Positions 8,039-16,274 of a stretch of 64,000 bases of DNA are shown one piece after another (the stretch's first letter is position 1; each line of letters opens with the position of its first letter). The translations under genes were made by a program, and so were the position numbers. The DNA lies in contig NC_018748.1 in NCBI RefSeq assembly GCF_000263195.1, positions 434,001 to 498,000 of the forward strand, in the 5' to 3' direction. The DNA comes from Emticicia oligotrophica DSM 17448. Its GTDB lineage: Bacteria; Bacteroidota; Bacteroidia; Cytophagales; Spirosomataceae. The notes beneath the pieces are model-generated. The model was not told the DNA's origin. It was given only the letters and a program-made list of their open reading frames with translations, and did no database searches.

Positions 8039-10446
8039 GAACAAAGCAGATAGAAAATAACTTTGTAAAAAAGCCCAAAAACATATTCTTTTATACTAAA
8101 AATATATGTTTTTGGGGACTTATTTTCTTGCTTTCTTCTTGTTCGGTGAATAAATATATTCCCGAAGGCGAAAGTCTTTATACAGGTGCTAAAGTAAAAA
8201 CGATTGCCGATTCGAGCCTCAATAGCAAACAAGTTAAATTTCTGAATGAGCAATTAATAACCATCATTCGGCCAGTGCCGAATAGCACCATCATGGGTTT
8301 TCCTTACAAATTATGGCTTTATTCAGTTATTGGAAAACCCAAATCAGAGAAAGGTTTTCGTCAGTGGTTTAGAAAACGTTTTGGTGAAGCCCCTGTATTG
8401 GCCAGTAAAAGAGCCGTGACAATTAACACCGATATTATTAGTAATTATCTCAACAATGAAGGTTATTTTCGTTCAACGGCTACTGGAGAGTTAGTAATCA
8501 AAGGAAAGAAATCTGAAGCTGTCTATATAGCCCATGTAAAACCACGCTACACCATTGATAAAGTTGAATTTGTAAAGAAAGATAGTTCCATCTTTTCTCT
8601 AAATCTGCTAAAAACTAAGGAAAATAGTCTATTAAAAGTTGGTGAGCCTTATCGCTTTGAGCTAGTTAAGTTGGAAAGAGATCGCATTGATAAAGTGCTA
8701 AAGACCAATGGCTATTACTATTTTCGTCCAGACTTCTTAATTGTAAAAGCAGATACCAATCAAAACAAGTGTAAAGTTGATTTATACGTCGAACTAAAGC
8801 CTAATATTCTTCAAACTTCGCTCAAACAATATTCGATTAAAGATATACAAGTGTACATTGATACGCCCGATAGTTCTGGGAAATTGATACAAATTCGTAA
8901 AGGATTAAAAGTTTTCCAACCAAAATATTCTTATAATCCAAAAGTATTTAACGATGCCATTGGCTTCAGAAGTGGCCGATTATATAGTAGTCAAACACAC
9001 GATGCTTCTCTTTCGAGATTGATAAATTTGCGAAATTTCAAATTCGTAAAAAATCGCTTTGAAATGGTCAATCGTTCAGATTCAGCACAAATAAATGTAA
9101 TCTATGACCTAACCTCGCTTAAAAAGAAATCTTTGCAGGCGGAAACAAACTTCCTAACTCGCTCAAATAATTTGGCGGGTACGCAGTTAGGTATCAACTG
9201 GCTAAATAGAAACCTTTTTAAAAGAGCCGAAATTCTTAAATTAGGTATCAATACTGGTTATGACTTTCAGTTGGCTAGTAAACAGCTAAATACTCAACTA
9301 AACAATTACTTCAGAATTGCTGGTGATGCTGACCTGACATTTCCGAGATTTCTTTTACCGTTCTATCAAGTTCGTGCTGGAAGGAATCAAGCTTTGCCTA
9401 AAACCAATATCAATATCGGATACGAAAGATTAGTACAAAAAGGGGTAGGTATCAATATTGACAGCTCGAAATATAGATATAATCAATATACCATCACTTC
9501 CCTCCGAGGTTCAATAAGTTATAGCCTTCGCAAGAGTGCTGCCATTGAACATAATTTTTCACCTTTATCTATAAATCTTATCAGACCCAAAAATATCAGT
9601 GAAGAATTTGTCAATAAAATTTTTAATAGTACAAATATTCAAGATTTACTTCGTTATGACCAAATCTTAAATACTCGGTTAATTTTAGGTGGGCAATATA
9701 ACATTGTTTATACACCCGTACAACCCATTGGAAGCAGGCATTATTTTTATCTGAATGCTGGGGTAGATATGGCGGGAAATATGTCGGGCTTGGTCCGAAA
9801 AAAATTGGAAGATGGTTCTAAGCGAATACTCAATACAGTTTTTGAACAATATGTTCGTTTCGACCTTGAAACACGTTATTACCTTGACCTCTCCCATAGC
9901 ATTCGTTGGGCTAATAGAGCCATTTTAGGTTATGGCTTATCTTATGGAAATTCAAAAAGTTTACCCAATCAAGTTAAGCAATATTCGATTGGCGGAAGCA
10001 ATAGTATTAGAGCGTTTAGAGCTAGGTCTATTGGACCCGGAGATTTTAATATAACGGGTGATAGTACGGCCATTTTTACTAATGCCTATGGCGATGTAAA
10101 GCTTGAGTTAAATAGCGAACTTCGTATAAAATTCAGTCAAATCATCAATTTAGCCGCCTTTGTTGATGCAGGAAATATATGGATGGCCAAATATAATGAA
10201 GCCTTGGGTTATCCAACCAGTAGTACTTTTGGAAAAGATTTTTATAAACAATTAGCCGTAGGGGGAGGATTGGGACTTCGACTTGACTTTACTTATGTAA
10301 AACTCCGACTCGACCTTGCTACGCCTTTTCGTAAGCCTTGGTTAGCGGAAAAAGAACGTTGGGTCATTCAAGAAATCAAACCATTTGAAAGAGCTTGGCG
10401 TAAGCAAAACTTAATTTTAAATATTGCGGTAGATTATCCGTTTTAA
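8035..10446 (+). CDS. tamL: TamL: lipoprotein-type BamA/TamA family outer-membrane barrel
   Basis: An Omp85-superfamily protein of 803 residues: POTRA-type periplasmic domains in the first half and a 16-strand-type beta barrel in the C-terminal half, ending in IAVDYPF with the terminal Phe typical of outer-membrane barrels. Unlike proteobacterial TamA it has a lipoprotein signal, LIFLLSSC, with the lipidated Cys at residue 36. This is the TamL arrangement described in Bacteroidota. The signal n-region is unusually long (about 23 residues) but no later Met would keep the lipobox. It overlaps tamB by 4 bp and is presumably its outer-membrane partner. Convergent with rpoZ. Confidence 0.9.
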   Translation: MRTKQIENNFVKKPKNIFFYTKNICFWGLIFLLSSCSVNKYIPEGESLYTGAKVKTIADSSLNSKQVKFLNEQLITIIRPVPNSTIMGFPYKLWLYSVIGKPKSEKGFRQWFRKRFGEAPVLASKRAVTINTDIISNYLNNEGYFRSTATGELVIKGKKSEAVYIAHVKPRYTIDKVEFVKKDSSIFSLNLLKTKENSLLKVGEPYRFELVKLERDRIDKVLKTNGYYYFRPDFLIVKADTNQNKCKVDLYVELKPNILQTSLKQYSIKDIQVYIDTPDSSGKLIQIRKGLKVFQPKYSYNPKVFNDAIGFRSGRLYSSQTHDASLSRLINLRNFKFVKNRFEMVNRSDSAQINVIYDLTSLKKKSLQAETNFLTRSNNLAGTQLGINWLNRNLFKRAEILKLGINTGYDFQLASKQLNTQLNNYFRIAGDADLTFPRFLLPFYQVRAGRNQALPKTNINIGYERLVQKGVGINIDSSKYRYNQYTITSLRGSISYSLRKSAAIEHNFSPLSINLIRPKNISEEFVNKIFNSTNIQDLLRYDQILNTRLILGGQYNIVYTPVQPIGSRHYFYLNAGVDMAGNMSGLVRKKLEDGSKRILNTVFEQYVRFDLETRYYLDLSHSIRWANRAILGYGLSYGNSKSLPNQVKQYSIGGSNSIRAFRARSIGPGDFNITGDSTAIFTNAYGDVKLELNSELRIKFSQIINLAAFVDAGNIWMAKYNEALGYPTSSTFGKDFYKQLAVGGGLGLRLDFTYVKLRLDLATPFRKPWLAEKERWVIQEIKPFERAWRKQNLILNIAVDYPF

Positions 10447-10461
10447 GAATTACCTTAAACC

Positions 10462-10500
10462 AAAAAAGCAGCCAGAGTTTTCTGACTGCTTGAGTATTTT
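10462..10500. terminator. Bidirectional terminator between tamL and rpoZ
   Basis: Hairpin arms 10466-10475 (aagcagccag) and 10482-10491 (ctgactgctt) pair with one G-U over a 6-nt loop. The A-tract at 10462-10467 gives a U-run for minus-strand transcripts (bamD-rpoZ). On the plus strand gagtatttt follows for tamB-tamL. Confidence 0.8.
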
Positions 10501-10530
10501 AATCGAAAGCTTTAGACCTACTTTCTTAGA

Positions 10531-10836
10531 TTATTCAGCATCTTTAAAGCGATACTCAACCTTATCTTCAAAGAACTCTTCTAAAGAAACTGAAGTTGGT
10601 TTTGGTTGACGCTCATAGAATTTAGAAATTTCGATTTGCTCACGGTTTTCAAAAATTTCTTCCAAATTGTCGATATTTGAAGCAAATTCACCCAATTTCT
10701 GAGTCAATTCTTCTTTAGTTTTAACTGCAATTTGGCGAGCTCTTTGAGAAGCAACATATACAGACTCATAAATATTGCCTGTCTTTGCTGCAAGTTTATC
10801 TACATCTCTTGCAATGATTGAAGGATTTACTGCCAT
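10531..10836 (-). CDS. rpoZ: RNA polymerase omega (Rpb6-like) subunit
   Basis: A 101-residue protein that helps assemble and stabilise RNA polymerase. The N-terminal half has the omega/Rpb6 pattern: IIARDVDKLAAKTGNIYESVYVASQRARQIA, with the conserved NIYE and RARQI stretches. The C-terminal acidic tail (EEFFEDKVEYRFKDAE) is typical of Bacteroidota members. It lies 87 bp after bamD on the same strand. In many Bacteroidota coaBC follows directly, but here the tamB-tamL pair sits between them on the opposite strand. Confidence 0.87.
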   Translation of the reverse strand: MAVNPSIIARDVDKLAAKTGNIYESVYVASQRARQIAVKTKEELTQKLGEFASNIDNLEEIFENREQIEISKFYERQPKPTSVSLEEFFEDKVEYRFKDAE

Positions 10837-10923
10837 ATTCTTTGTGTTTTCTCTTCTATCTTCCAGAAGAGTTTATTTTTTGATGTAATACTAATCTATT
10901 TTCAAATAACCAAAATCGGGAGA

Positions 10924-11853
10924 TTATGGTTTGCTATCGCCTGGTTTTTCTTCTTTTTTAGAGGCTTCTTCTTTTTCTTTGGCTACTCTCGCCGCTTCTT
11001 TGGCTTTCAATTCTTTCACTTCCTGCTCATACTTAACTGCTTTTTCTAATCCTTTTGTTGAGCCTTCGTAAATCTTTTCAGCCTGTTTTAAATATTTACT
11101 CTTCGGGAATTTATCAACAAATTCCTCTTGAAATTTCAAAGCATCAGTAAAACGTTCTTTTTGTTTATTCTCAAAACTAACGCTTGCTAAATCATACTGC
11201 GATTGAACTTTCAAGAATGATAATTCTTCGATATATTCAGAATCAGGAAAATCCTTTTGAAAATTATCAATGGCAACAACTGCTGCTTTGAAATTAGCAA
11301 TTGTTACTCCACTAGTTTTGTAATAAAGCTTAGCTTTTTCGTAAGCTTTCTGCTCTAAACGATGACGTAAATCCTTTAAATCTGCTACACAGTTTTCGGC
11401 ATATTTACTATCTGGGAATGAATTAATAAATGTCTGTAAAGCGTCGATGGCCGTTATTGTACTCGACTGGTCGAGGTTAAAATTAGGGGCATCTTTATAC
11501 ATCGAATTTGCATACATATAAAATGCTTCTTCAGCTTTGGGGCTATTGGCATAAGTAGCATAAAAGCTCTTAAACAAATAAGCACTCATGCTGTATTGTC
11601 TTTGCTGGTATTGTGAATAAGCATTATAAAACTGTGCTATTTCGGCAAGTGAGTCACCTTTGAGCAAAGGAACAATTTCTTCAAAAAGAGTGCCTGCTTT
11701 ATAGTAGTCACCTTTCTTGTAGTATTCGTTCGCAGCTTTGTATTTTTCGTCGGTAGTACCTTTCTTTTGAAGTTTCATGAACTTGCTCGAACAAGCAGAA
11801 AGTAACAAAATACTTACAAACAATAGGGCGATATGTGGTCTTTTCAAAAACAT
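10924..11853 (-). CDS. bamD: Outer membrane assembly lipoprotein BamD
   Basis: Lipoprotein of the BAM complex, which inserts beta-barrel proteins into the outer membrane. The signal ends in the lipobox LLLSAC (Cys21). The body is a row of TPR repeats: NEYYKKGDYYKAGTLFEEIVP, YQQRQYSMSAYLFKSFYATY, AIDALQTFINSFPDSKYAEN and AVVAIDNFQKDFPDSEYIEE. The last 40 residues are Lys/Glu/Ala-rich and probably helical or disordered. At 309 residues it is slightly longer than the E. coli protein because of this tail. Start is ATG at 11853. First gene of a likely bamD-rpoZ transcript; its promoter element lies 5 nt upstream. Confidence 0.92.
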   Translation of the reverse strand: MFLKRPHIALLFVSILLLSACSSKFMKLQKKGTTDEKYKAANEYYKKGDYYKAGTLFEEIVPLLKGDSLAEIAQFYNAYSQYQQRQYSMSAYLFKSFYATYANSPKAEEAFYMYANSMYKDAPNFNLDQSSTITAIDALQTFINSFPDSKYAENCVADLKDLRHRLEQKAYEKAKLYYKTSGVTIANFKAAVVAIDNFQKDFPDSEYIEELSFLKVQSQYDLASVSFENKQKERFTDALKFQEEFVDKFPKSKYLKQAEKIYEGSTKGLEKAVKYEQEVKELKAKEAARVAKEKEEASKKEEKPGDSKP

Positions 11854-11866
11854 GGGTGCAAAGATA
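11854..11866 (-). promoter_or_regulatory. TAnnTTTG -7 element directly before bamD ATG
   Basis: Read on the minus strand, TATCTTTG (11866-11859) is followed by caccc and then the bamD ATG at 11853. The 5-nt gap predicts a transcript starting at the ATG, i.e. a leaderless mRNA. Confidence 0.55.
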
Positions 11867-11937
11867 ATAAAAATGCTACGTTTTTGTAACGAATTTTACA
11901 GCTTAATTATTTCTAAAATGCAAAAGATAAGCAATTT

Positions 11938-12726
11938 TTAGTTTGTTGAGGCCAATTCTACCGATACTTGCATCTCATTCAAATATACAAATCCAAAATG
12001 TGTAGCAAAAGCTACATCACTTGCATCACGGCCATGAGCCAAAACTAATCGATTTCCTTTGGGTTCAGGCTGGGTGGCATCAAAAGTGTACCATTGATTT
12101 TCGAGGTACACCTCATACCATGCATGTAAATCCATTGGCTCAAGTTGGTACAAATAGCCTACTACCATTCGAGCTGGAATATTAATAGCACGGCAAAGTG
12201 AAATGCCTAAATGAGAAAAATCACGGCAAACCCCCACCCCACTATGATTTACACTACACGCCGTAGATGAGGAATTACTAAACCCATATTGATAGCTAAT
12301 ATTATTGTAAACCCATTCACGTATGGCTTCAGCTTTTTGGTATCCCGTTTGGTACTCTTGGGTAATTTCTACCGCCATACTCAAAAAAAGGTCAGATTCA
12401 CAATAGCGGCTCGGTAAAAGATAAATTAAAGTTTCTTCGGGTAAGTTTTCAACTGGAATTATCTCAGCATCGAAGTTTACATCAACAGACTCATTTGTTT
12501 CAGCTATTACAATCGATTCAACTTGAAAATCGCCAATTGGACTCAAAAATCGTTGGCAAGCATTTCCAAATGAATCAACATATTCGGTTAAATTAATCGC
12601 AGGAGAGAGTTGAAAAGTTTCTTCGATAATTTGTTGCCCAATACCGCTTTTCGGGCGAAGCATCATAATGAACGGAACATTATTTGGTGCATTGTATTTG
12701 AGTTGACAAATAGTTTTCACTCTCAT
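11938..12726 (-). CDS. Transglutaminase-like family protein
   Basis: A 262-residue protein of the transglutaminase-like papain-fold superfamily. The catalytic triad is plain: Cys167 in GVGVCRDFSHL, His201 in MDLHAWYEVYL and Asp216 in YTFDATQP. The N-terminal 110 residues form the beta domain often seen before this core in bacterial members. There is no signal peptide, so it is probably cytosolic. Such proteins are usually amidases or peptidases rather than cross-linking enzymes; the substrate is unknown. It is 84 bp upstream of bamD's start region on the same strand, and diverges from ppk1. Confidence 0.88.
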   Translation of the reverse strand: MRVKTICQLKYNAPNNVPFIMMLRPKSGIGQQIIEETFQLSPAINLTEYVDSFGNACQRFLSPIGDFQVESIVIAETNESVDVNFDAEIIPVENLPEETLIYLLPSRYCESDLFLSMAVEITQEYQTGYQKAEAIREWVYNNISYQYGFSNSSSTACSVNHSGVGVCRDFSHLGISLCRAINIPARMVVGYLYQLEPMDLHAWYEVYLENQWYTFDATQPEPKGNRLVLAHGRDASDVAFATHFGFVYLNEMQVSVELASTN

Positions 12727-12897
12727 GTTGAAAGGCTTTTTTCTTAAAAGTAGCTTATTTTTATGATAAGTAAAACCAAAACTAATATTCGGCCTAAATT
12801 CATTAGAATTATACAGTTTTATGTTAAATTATTATTAATTTCTTGAATTTCACGCCATTTTTAACTTATTTCGCAGAATACATTTTGTTGTCGAGCG

Positions 12898-15183
12898 ATG
12901 GAAGATAGTACCAAAAATACTCCAAATGATAAAGGCTCTAAAAGTAGCCTTTTTTCTTTTCTGAACGGTTTAGTACCTAATAATAAAACTACCGAAAATA
13001 AAGGAATCTCTGAAGATTCTAAGATAAATCGGTATGCAGATAGTATCGAACAATCTAACTATCTCAGCCGAGATTTAAGTTGGCTTAAATTCAATGAGCG
13101 TGTACTCGACCAAGCACGTGAAAAAGACTTAAATTTATTTGAACGACTGAAGTTTCTAGCCATTACGGCTTCAAATCTAGATGAGTTCTTCACGATTCGT
13201 TTGGGTAGTTTGTATAATTATTTAGATTTCAATAAAGAAAGAATTGATTATTCAGGTCTGCGTGAAATACCTTTTAGAAAAGCATTGATGCTCTCGGTTA
13301 AGCAATTTTGCCAAGAACAAGACCGTGTTTTTAAAGAAGAACTTGTACCAAAATTTGCAGAATACAAGTTTAGAATCATTAAAATCAATGATTTAACTCC
13401 ACATGAACTAGAAGAGGCAATAGCATATTTCGATAATACTATTTATCCGATGCTTACGCCTATGCTCTTCGACCATACACACGCTTTTCCAGTACTCATT
13501 GCCAAAACGCTCATTTTTGGGGTGGTGACAGATGCCACACGCTCAACACTTTTCCCAGAAGATAGCGAAAACAAAAAACTTTCTTTTGTACAAATTCCGA
13601 GCAATTTACCACGCTTTTATACCATTGAGCGAGGTGAAGAAGTATTGTTTTTACCGATTGAAGAAATTGTCAGACACGAGATAAAAAAACTGTACCGTAA
13701 TGTAGAAATACAATCGGTTAATCTATTTCGAATAGTGCGAAATGGTGATTTCACCCTTGAAGAGTCTGATGATATTGACTCTGATTTCATTGACGAAATT
13801 AAGCAAAAAATTAAAAGTCGCCGTTTAGGAAGAGTTGTTCACATGGAAATTGAACCAAACTCAAATGAATGGATGCTCACAATTTTGCAAAAACGATTTG
13901 AAATTGATAAATACAATATATTTTTCGATGAATACCTAATTGATTATACTTGTTTATGGCAAATTATTCGCCATCCTGAGTTTCAAGAAGATATTAGCCC
14001 TGTTCATCCACCGATTACGCCTGCGAGACTTAAAGACAAAAACTCGGATATTTTTGAGGTAATTCGAGAAAAAGACATATTACTGCATCATCCGTATAAT
14101 AATTTTGAACCAGTACTCCAGCTCATCGAACAGGCTGCCGAAGACCCTGATGTATTGGCTATTAAACTAACCATTTATCGTTTAGCCAAACGCTCTCGTG
14201 TGACGCAGGCTTTGTTGAAAGCGGCAGAAAATGGCAAACACGTTTCGGTGCTTTTCGAGATAAAAGCACGCTTTGATGAAGAAAATAATATCAGAGAGGC
14301 TGACCGCCTGCAAAGAGCGGGTTGCTTTGTAATTTATGGAATTGGGTGGTATAAAACCCATACCAAATTGATGCTCATAGTAAGAAAAGAGGGAAATAAA
14401 GTCACCCAATATGCTCACTTGGCCAGTGGCAACTATAATGAAGATACCGCTCGTCTTTATACAGATATTGGGATTCTCACAAGTAATCCAAACTATACAA
14501 GGGATATCTCAGAATTCTTCAATGTAATTACAGGACATTCTCAGCCTGCTGAGTATAATAATCTCATTACTTCTCCACGTGATATGCGTGATAAACTTAT
14601 TGAGATGATTAGAAATGAAGCAGAAAATGCTAAAAAAGGATTACCAAGCGGAATTTGCATCAAACTCAATTCAATGGAAGACCAAAGAATTATTGATGAG
14701 ATGTATAAAGCATCTCAAGCTGGTGTAAAAATCAAATTAATTATCCGTGGAATTTGCTGCTTACGTCCGGGAAGAAAAGGATTAAGTGAAAATATTACAG
14801 TTCGTTCAATTGTTGGACTTTTCCTCGAGCACGCACGTATTTTTTACTTCCACAACAATAATAATCCTAAGATTTATGGTGGAAGTGCTGATATTATGGT
14901 GCGTAGTTTTGATAAACGCATAGAATCATTGTTTGAAATTGTAGATTCAGATATCAAATATCAAATGATGCATATTCTTGATTATAACCTCCGTGATAAT
15001 GTCAATGCCTATGAGCTGCAAGAAGATGGAACTTATAAAAGAGTAGTATGTTCATTGGGTTCAGACGAACAGCCATTTGATATACATCAAAAGTTTTTTG
15101 AAGTTCGAGAAAGCGATAATGAGCCAATTGTACTTTTTGAACCTGAAGAAAATCAACAGATAAATACGCTAGAAGCAATATAA
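12898..15183 (+). CDS. ppk1: Polyphosphate kinase 1
   Basis: Makes inorganic polyphosphate from ATP through a phosphohistidine. Domains in order: a 50-residue Ser/Asn-rich extension, the N domain beginning NYLSRDLSWLKFNERVL, the head domain, and two phospholipase-D-like catalytic domains. The phosphorylated His is His488 in KTHTKLML, and the second catalytic His is His652 in FYFHNNNNPKIYGGSADIM. The spacing between them is 164, close to the 157 of E. coli. At 761 residues it is somewhat long owing to the N-terminal extension. It stands alone: divergent from the transglutaminase-like gene and ended by a strong palindrome shared with lacI. Confidence 0.97.
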   Translation: MEDSTKNTPNDKGSKSSLFSFLNGLVPNNKTTENKGISEDSKINRYADSIEQSNYLSRDLSWLKFNERVLDQAREKDLNLFERLKFLAITASNLDEFFTIRLGSLYNYLDFNKERIDYSGLREIPFRKALMLSVKQFCQEQDRVFKEELVPKFAEYKFRIIKINDLTPHELEEAIAYFDNTIYPMLTPMLFDHTHAFPVLIAKTLIFGVVTDATRSTLFPEDSENKKLSFVQIPSNLPRFYTIERGEEVLFLPIEEIVRHEIKKLYRNVEIQSVNLFRIVRNGDFTLEESDDIDSDFIDEIKQKIKSRRLGRVVHMEIEPNSNEWMLTILQKRFEIDKYNIFFDEYLIDYTCLWQIIRHPEFQEDISPVHPPITPARLKDKNSDIFEVIREKDILLHHPYNNFEPVLQLIEQAAEDPDVLAIKLTIYRLAKRSRVTQALLKAAENGKHVSVLFEIKARFDEENNIREADRLQRAGCFVIYGIGWYKTHTKLMLIVRKEGNKVTQYAHLASGNYNEDTARLYTDIGILTSNPNYTRDISEFFNVITGHSQPAEYNNLITSPRDMRDKLIEMIRNEAENAKKGLPSGICIKLNSMEDQRIIDEMYKASQAGVKIKLIIRGICCLRPGRKGLSENITVRSIVGLFLEHARIFYFHNNNNPKIYGGSADIMVRSFDKRIESLFEIVDSDIKYQMMHILDYNLRDNVNAYELQEDGTYKRVVCSLGSDEQPFDIHQKFFEVRESDNEPIVLFEPEENQQINTLEAI

Positions 15184-15223
15184 AACAACAATAGGATTCA
15201 AAATTTTGAATCCTATTGTTGTT
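15184..15223. terminator. Perfect 40-bp palindrome, bidirectional terminator of ppk1 and lacI-type gene
   Basis: The left arm 15184-15203 is the exact reverse complement of 15204-15223. It begins right after the ppk1 stop and reaches into the stop codon of the convergent LacI-type gene. No extra T-tract follows, but the arm ends (aacaacaa/ttgttgtt) supply weak A/U pairing. Confidence 0.7.
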
Positions 15224-16232
15224 AATGGATAATCAACTTTGTACCAACCACGATTTCTTCATAAGGCGGCATTTCGTTCTTAGGATTTTCGATAATATCT
15301 ATTAAAAGGTCAGTTGCTTTCACACCCATATTATAAGCAAATTGCTCAACCGATGCCAAAGGTGGATTATCCATATAGAAAGTCATTGGTAAATTAGCAA
15401 AGCTAACGAATAAAACATCTTTGTTGGGTATTAGTCCTTTTTGTTTACAAACCTGCATGGCGTATAAAGCCACGTAGTCGTTGAAGGTTAGAATAGCCTC
15501 AGGTGGTTCTTCTAAGCTGAGAAGTTCTTGCATTTTACCAATTGTATCATCTTTCGATAAATCACAAGCTTTGATATATTTTGGAGAAGTAGGTACATTA
15601 AATTTTTGAACAGCTGTCAAATACCCGTTCAATCGTTCATCACATACTTCAAGATTGGATGGACCATTAAGCAGTGCAATACGATTAACCCCTTTATTAA
15701 CTAAATACTCAATAGCTTCAAAAGCACCATCTGTGATACTACAACGTACTTTATTTGCCTCTAAATTACGTGGCACTCTATCAAAAAAAACCAGTGGCGT
15801 ACCAAAGTTTTCTACTTCTTTAAAATGGCTATAATTATTTGTTTCGGCTGCTACTGAGGCAATTACGCCATCTACTCTACTACTTAAAAAAGATTTTAGA
15901 GCTTTTTCTTCTCTATCGAATTTATCACGAGATTGGCTCACAACCACGTTGTAGCCTCTTTCTAAGGCCACATCTTCGATGCCCGAGATTGCCATTGAAA
16001 AAAACTCTTCTTGTAGGTATGGTAATAAAACGCCAATGGTGAAAGTTCGGTTTTTCTTCAAAAAAATGGCTGCGGGATTAGGAACATAGTGCATTGATTT
16101 AGCTAATTCCCATACTCTCTCACGCGTACGCAGACCTATTCGAGTATTATTTTGTAAAGCTCGTGAAACGGTGGAAATAGAGACACCCAACTTCTGTGCA
16201 ATTTCTTTAATGGTAGCCTGATGTCGTTGCAT
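15222..16232 (-). CDS. LacI/GalR family transcriptional regulator
   Basis: A 336-residue DNA-binding repressor-type protein. The N-terminal helix-turn-helix with hinge is canonical: TIKEIAQKLGVSISTVSRALQN followed by YVPNPAAIFLKKNRTFTIGVLLP. A periplasmic-binding-protein-like effector domain follows (residues about 60-336) and ends in a typical VGTKLIIH. It starts 42 bp after the stop of the CRTAC1-type gene and is probably cotranscribed with the haloperoxidase-CRTAC1 pair, so it is a local regulator. Candidate targets are the palindromes at 24912-24929 and 28534-28551. The effector is unknown, probably a sugar or related small molecule. Confidence 0.95.
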   Translation of the reverse strand: MQRHQATIKEIAQKLGVSISTVSRALQNNTRIGLRTRERVWELAKSMHYVPNPAAIFLKKNRTFTIGVLLPYLQEEFFSMAISGIEDVALERGYNVVVSQSRDKFDREEKALKSFLSSRVDGVIASVAAETNNYSHFKEVENFGTPLVFFDRVPRNLEANKVRCSITDGAFEAIEYLVNKGVNRIALLNGPSNLEVCDERLNGYLTAVQKFNVPTSPKYIKACDLSKDDTIGKMQELLSLEEPPEAILTFNDYVALYAMQVCKQKGLIPNKDVLFVSFANLPMTFYMDNPPLASVEQFAYNMGVKATDLLIDIIENPKNEMPPYEEIVVGTKLIIH

Positions 16233-16274
16233 AAAAGCAAGTTTTCAAATATTAAGGTTGTAGAATTTTAATTT

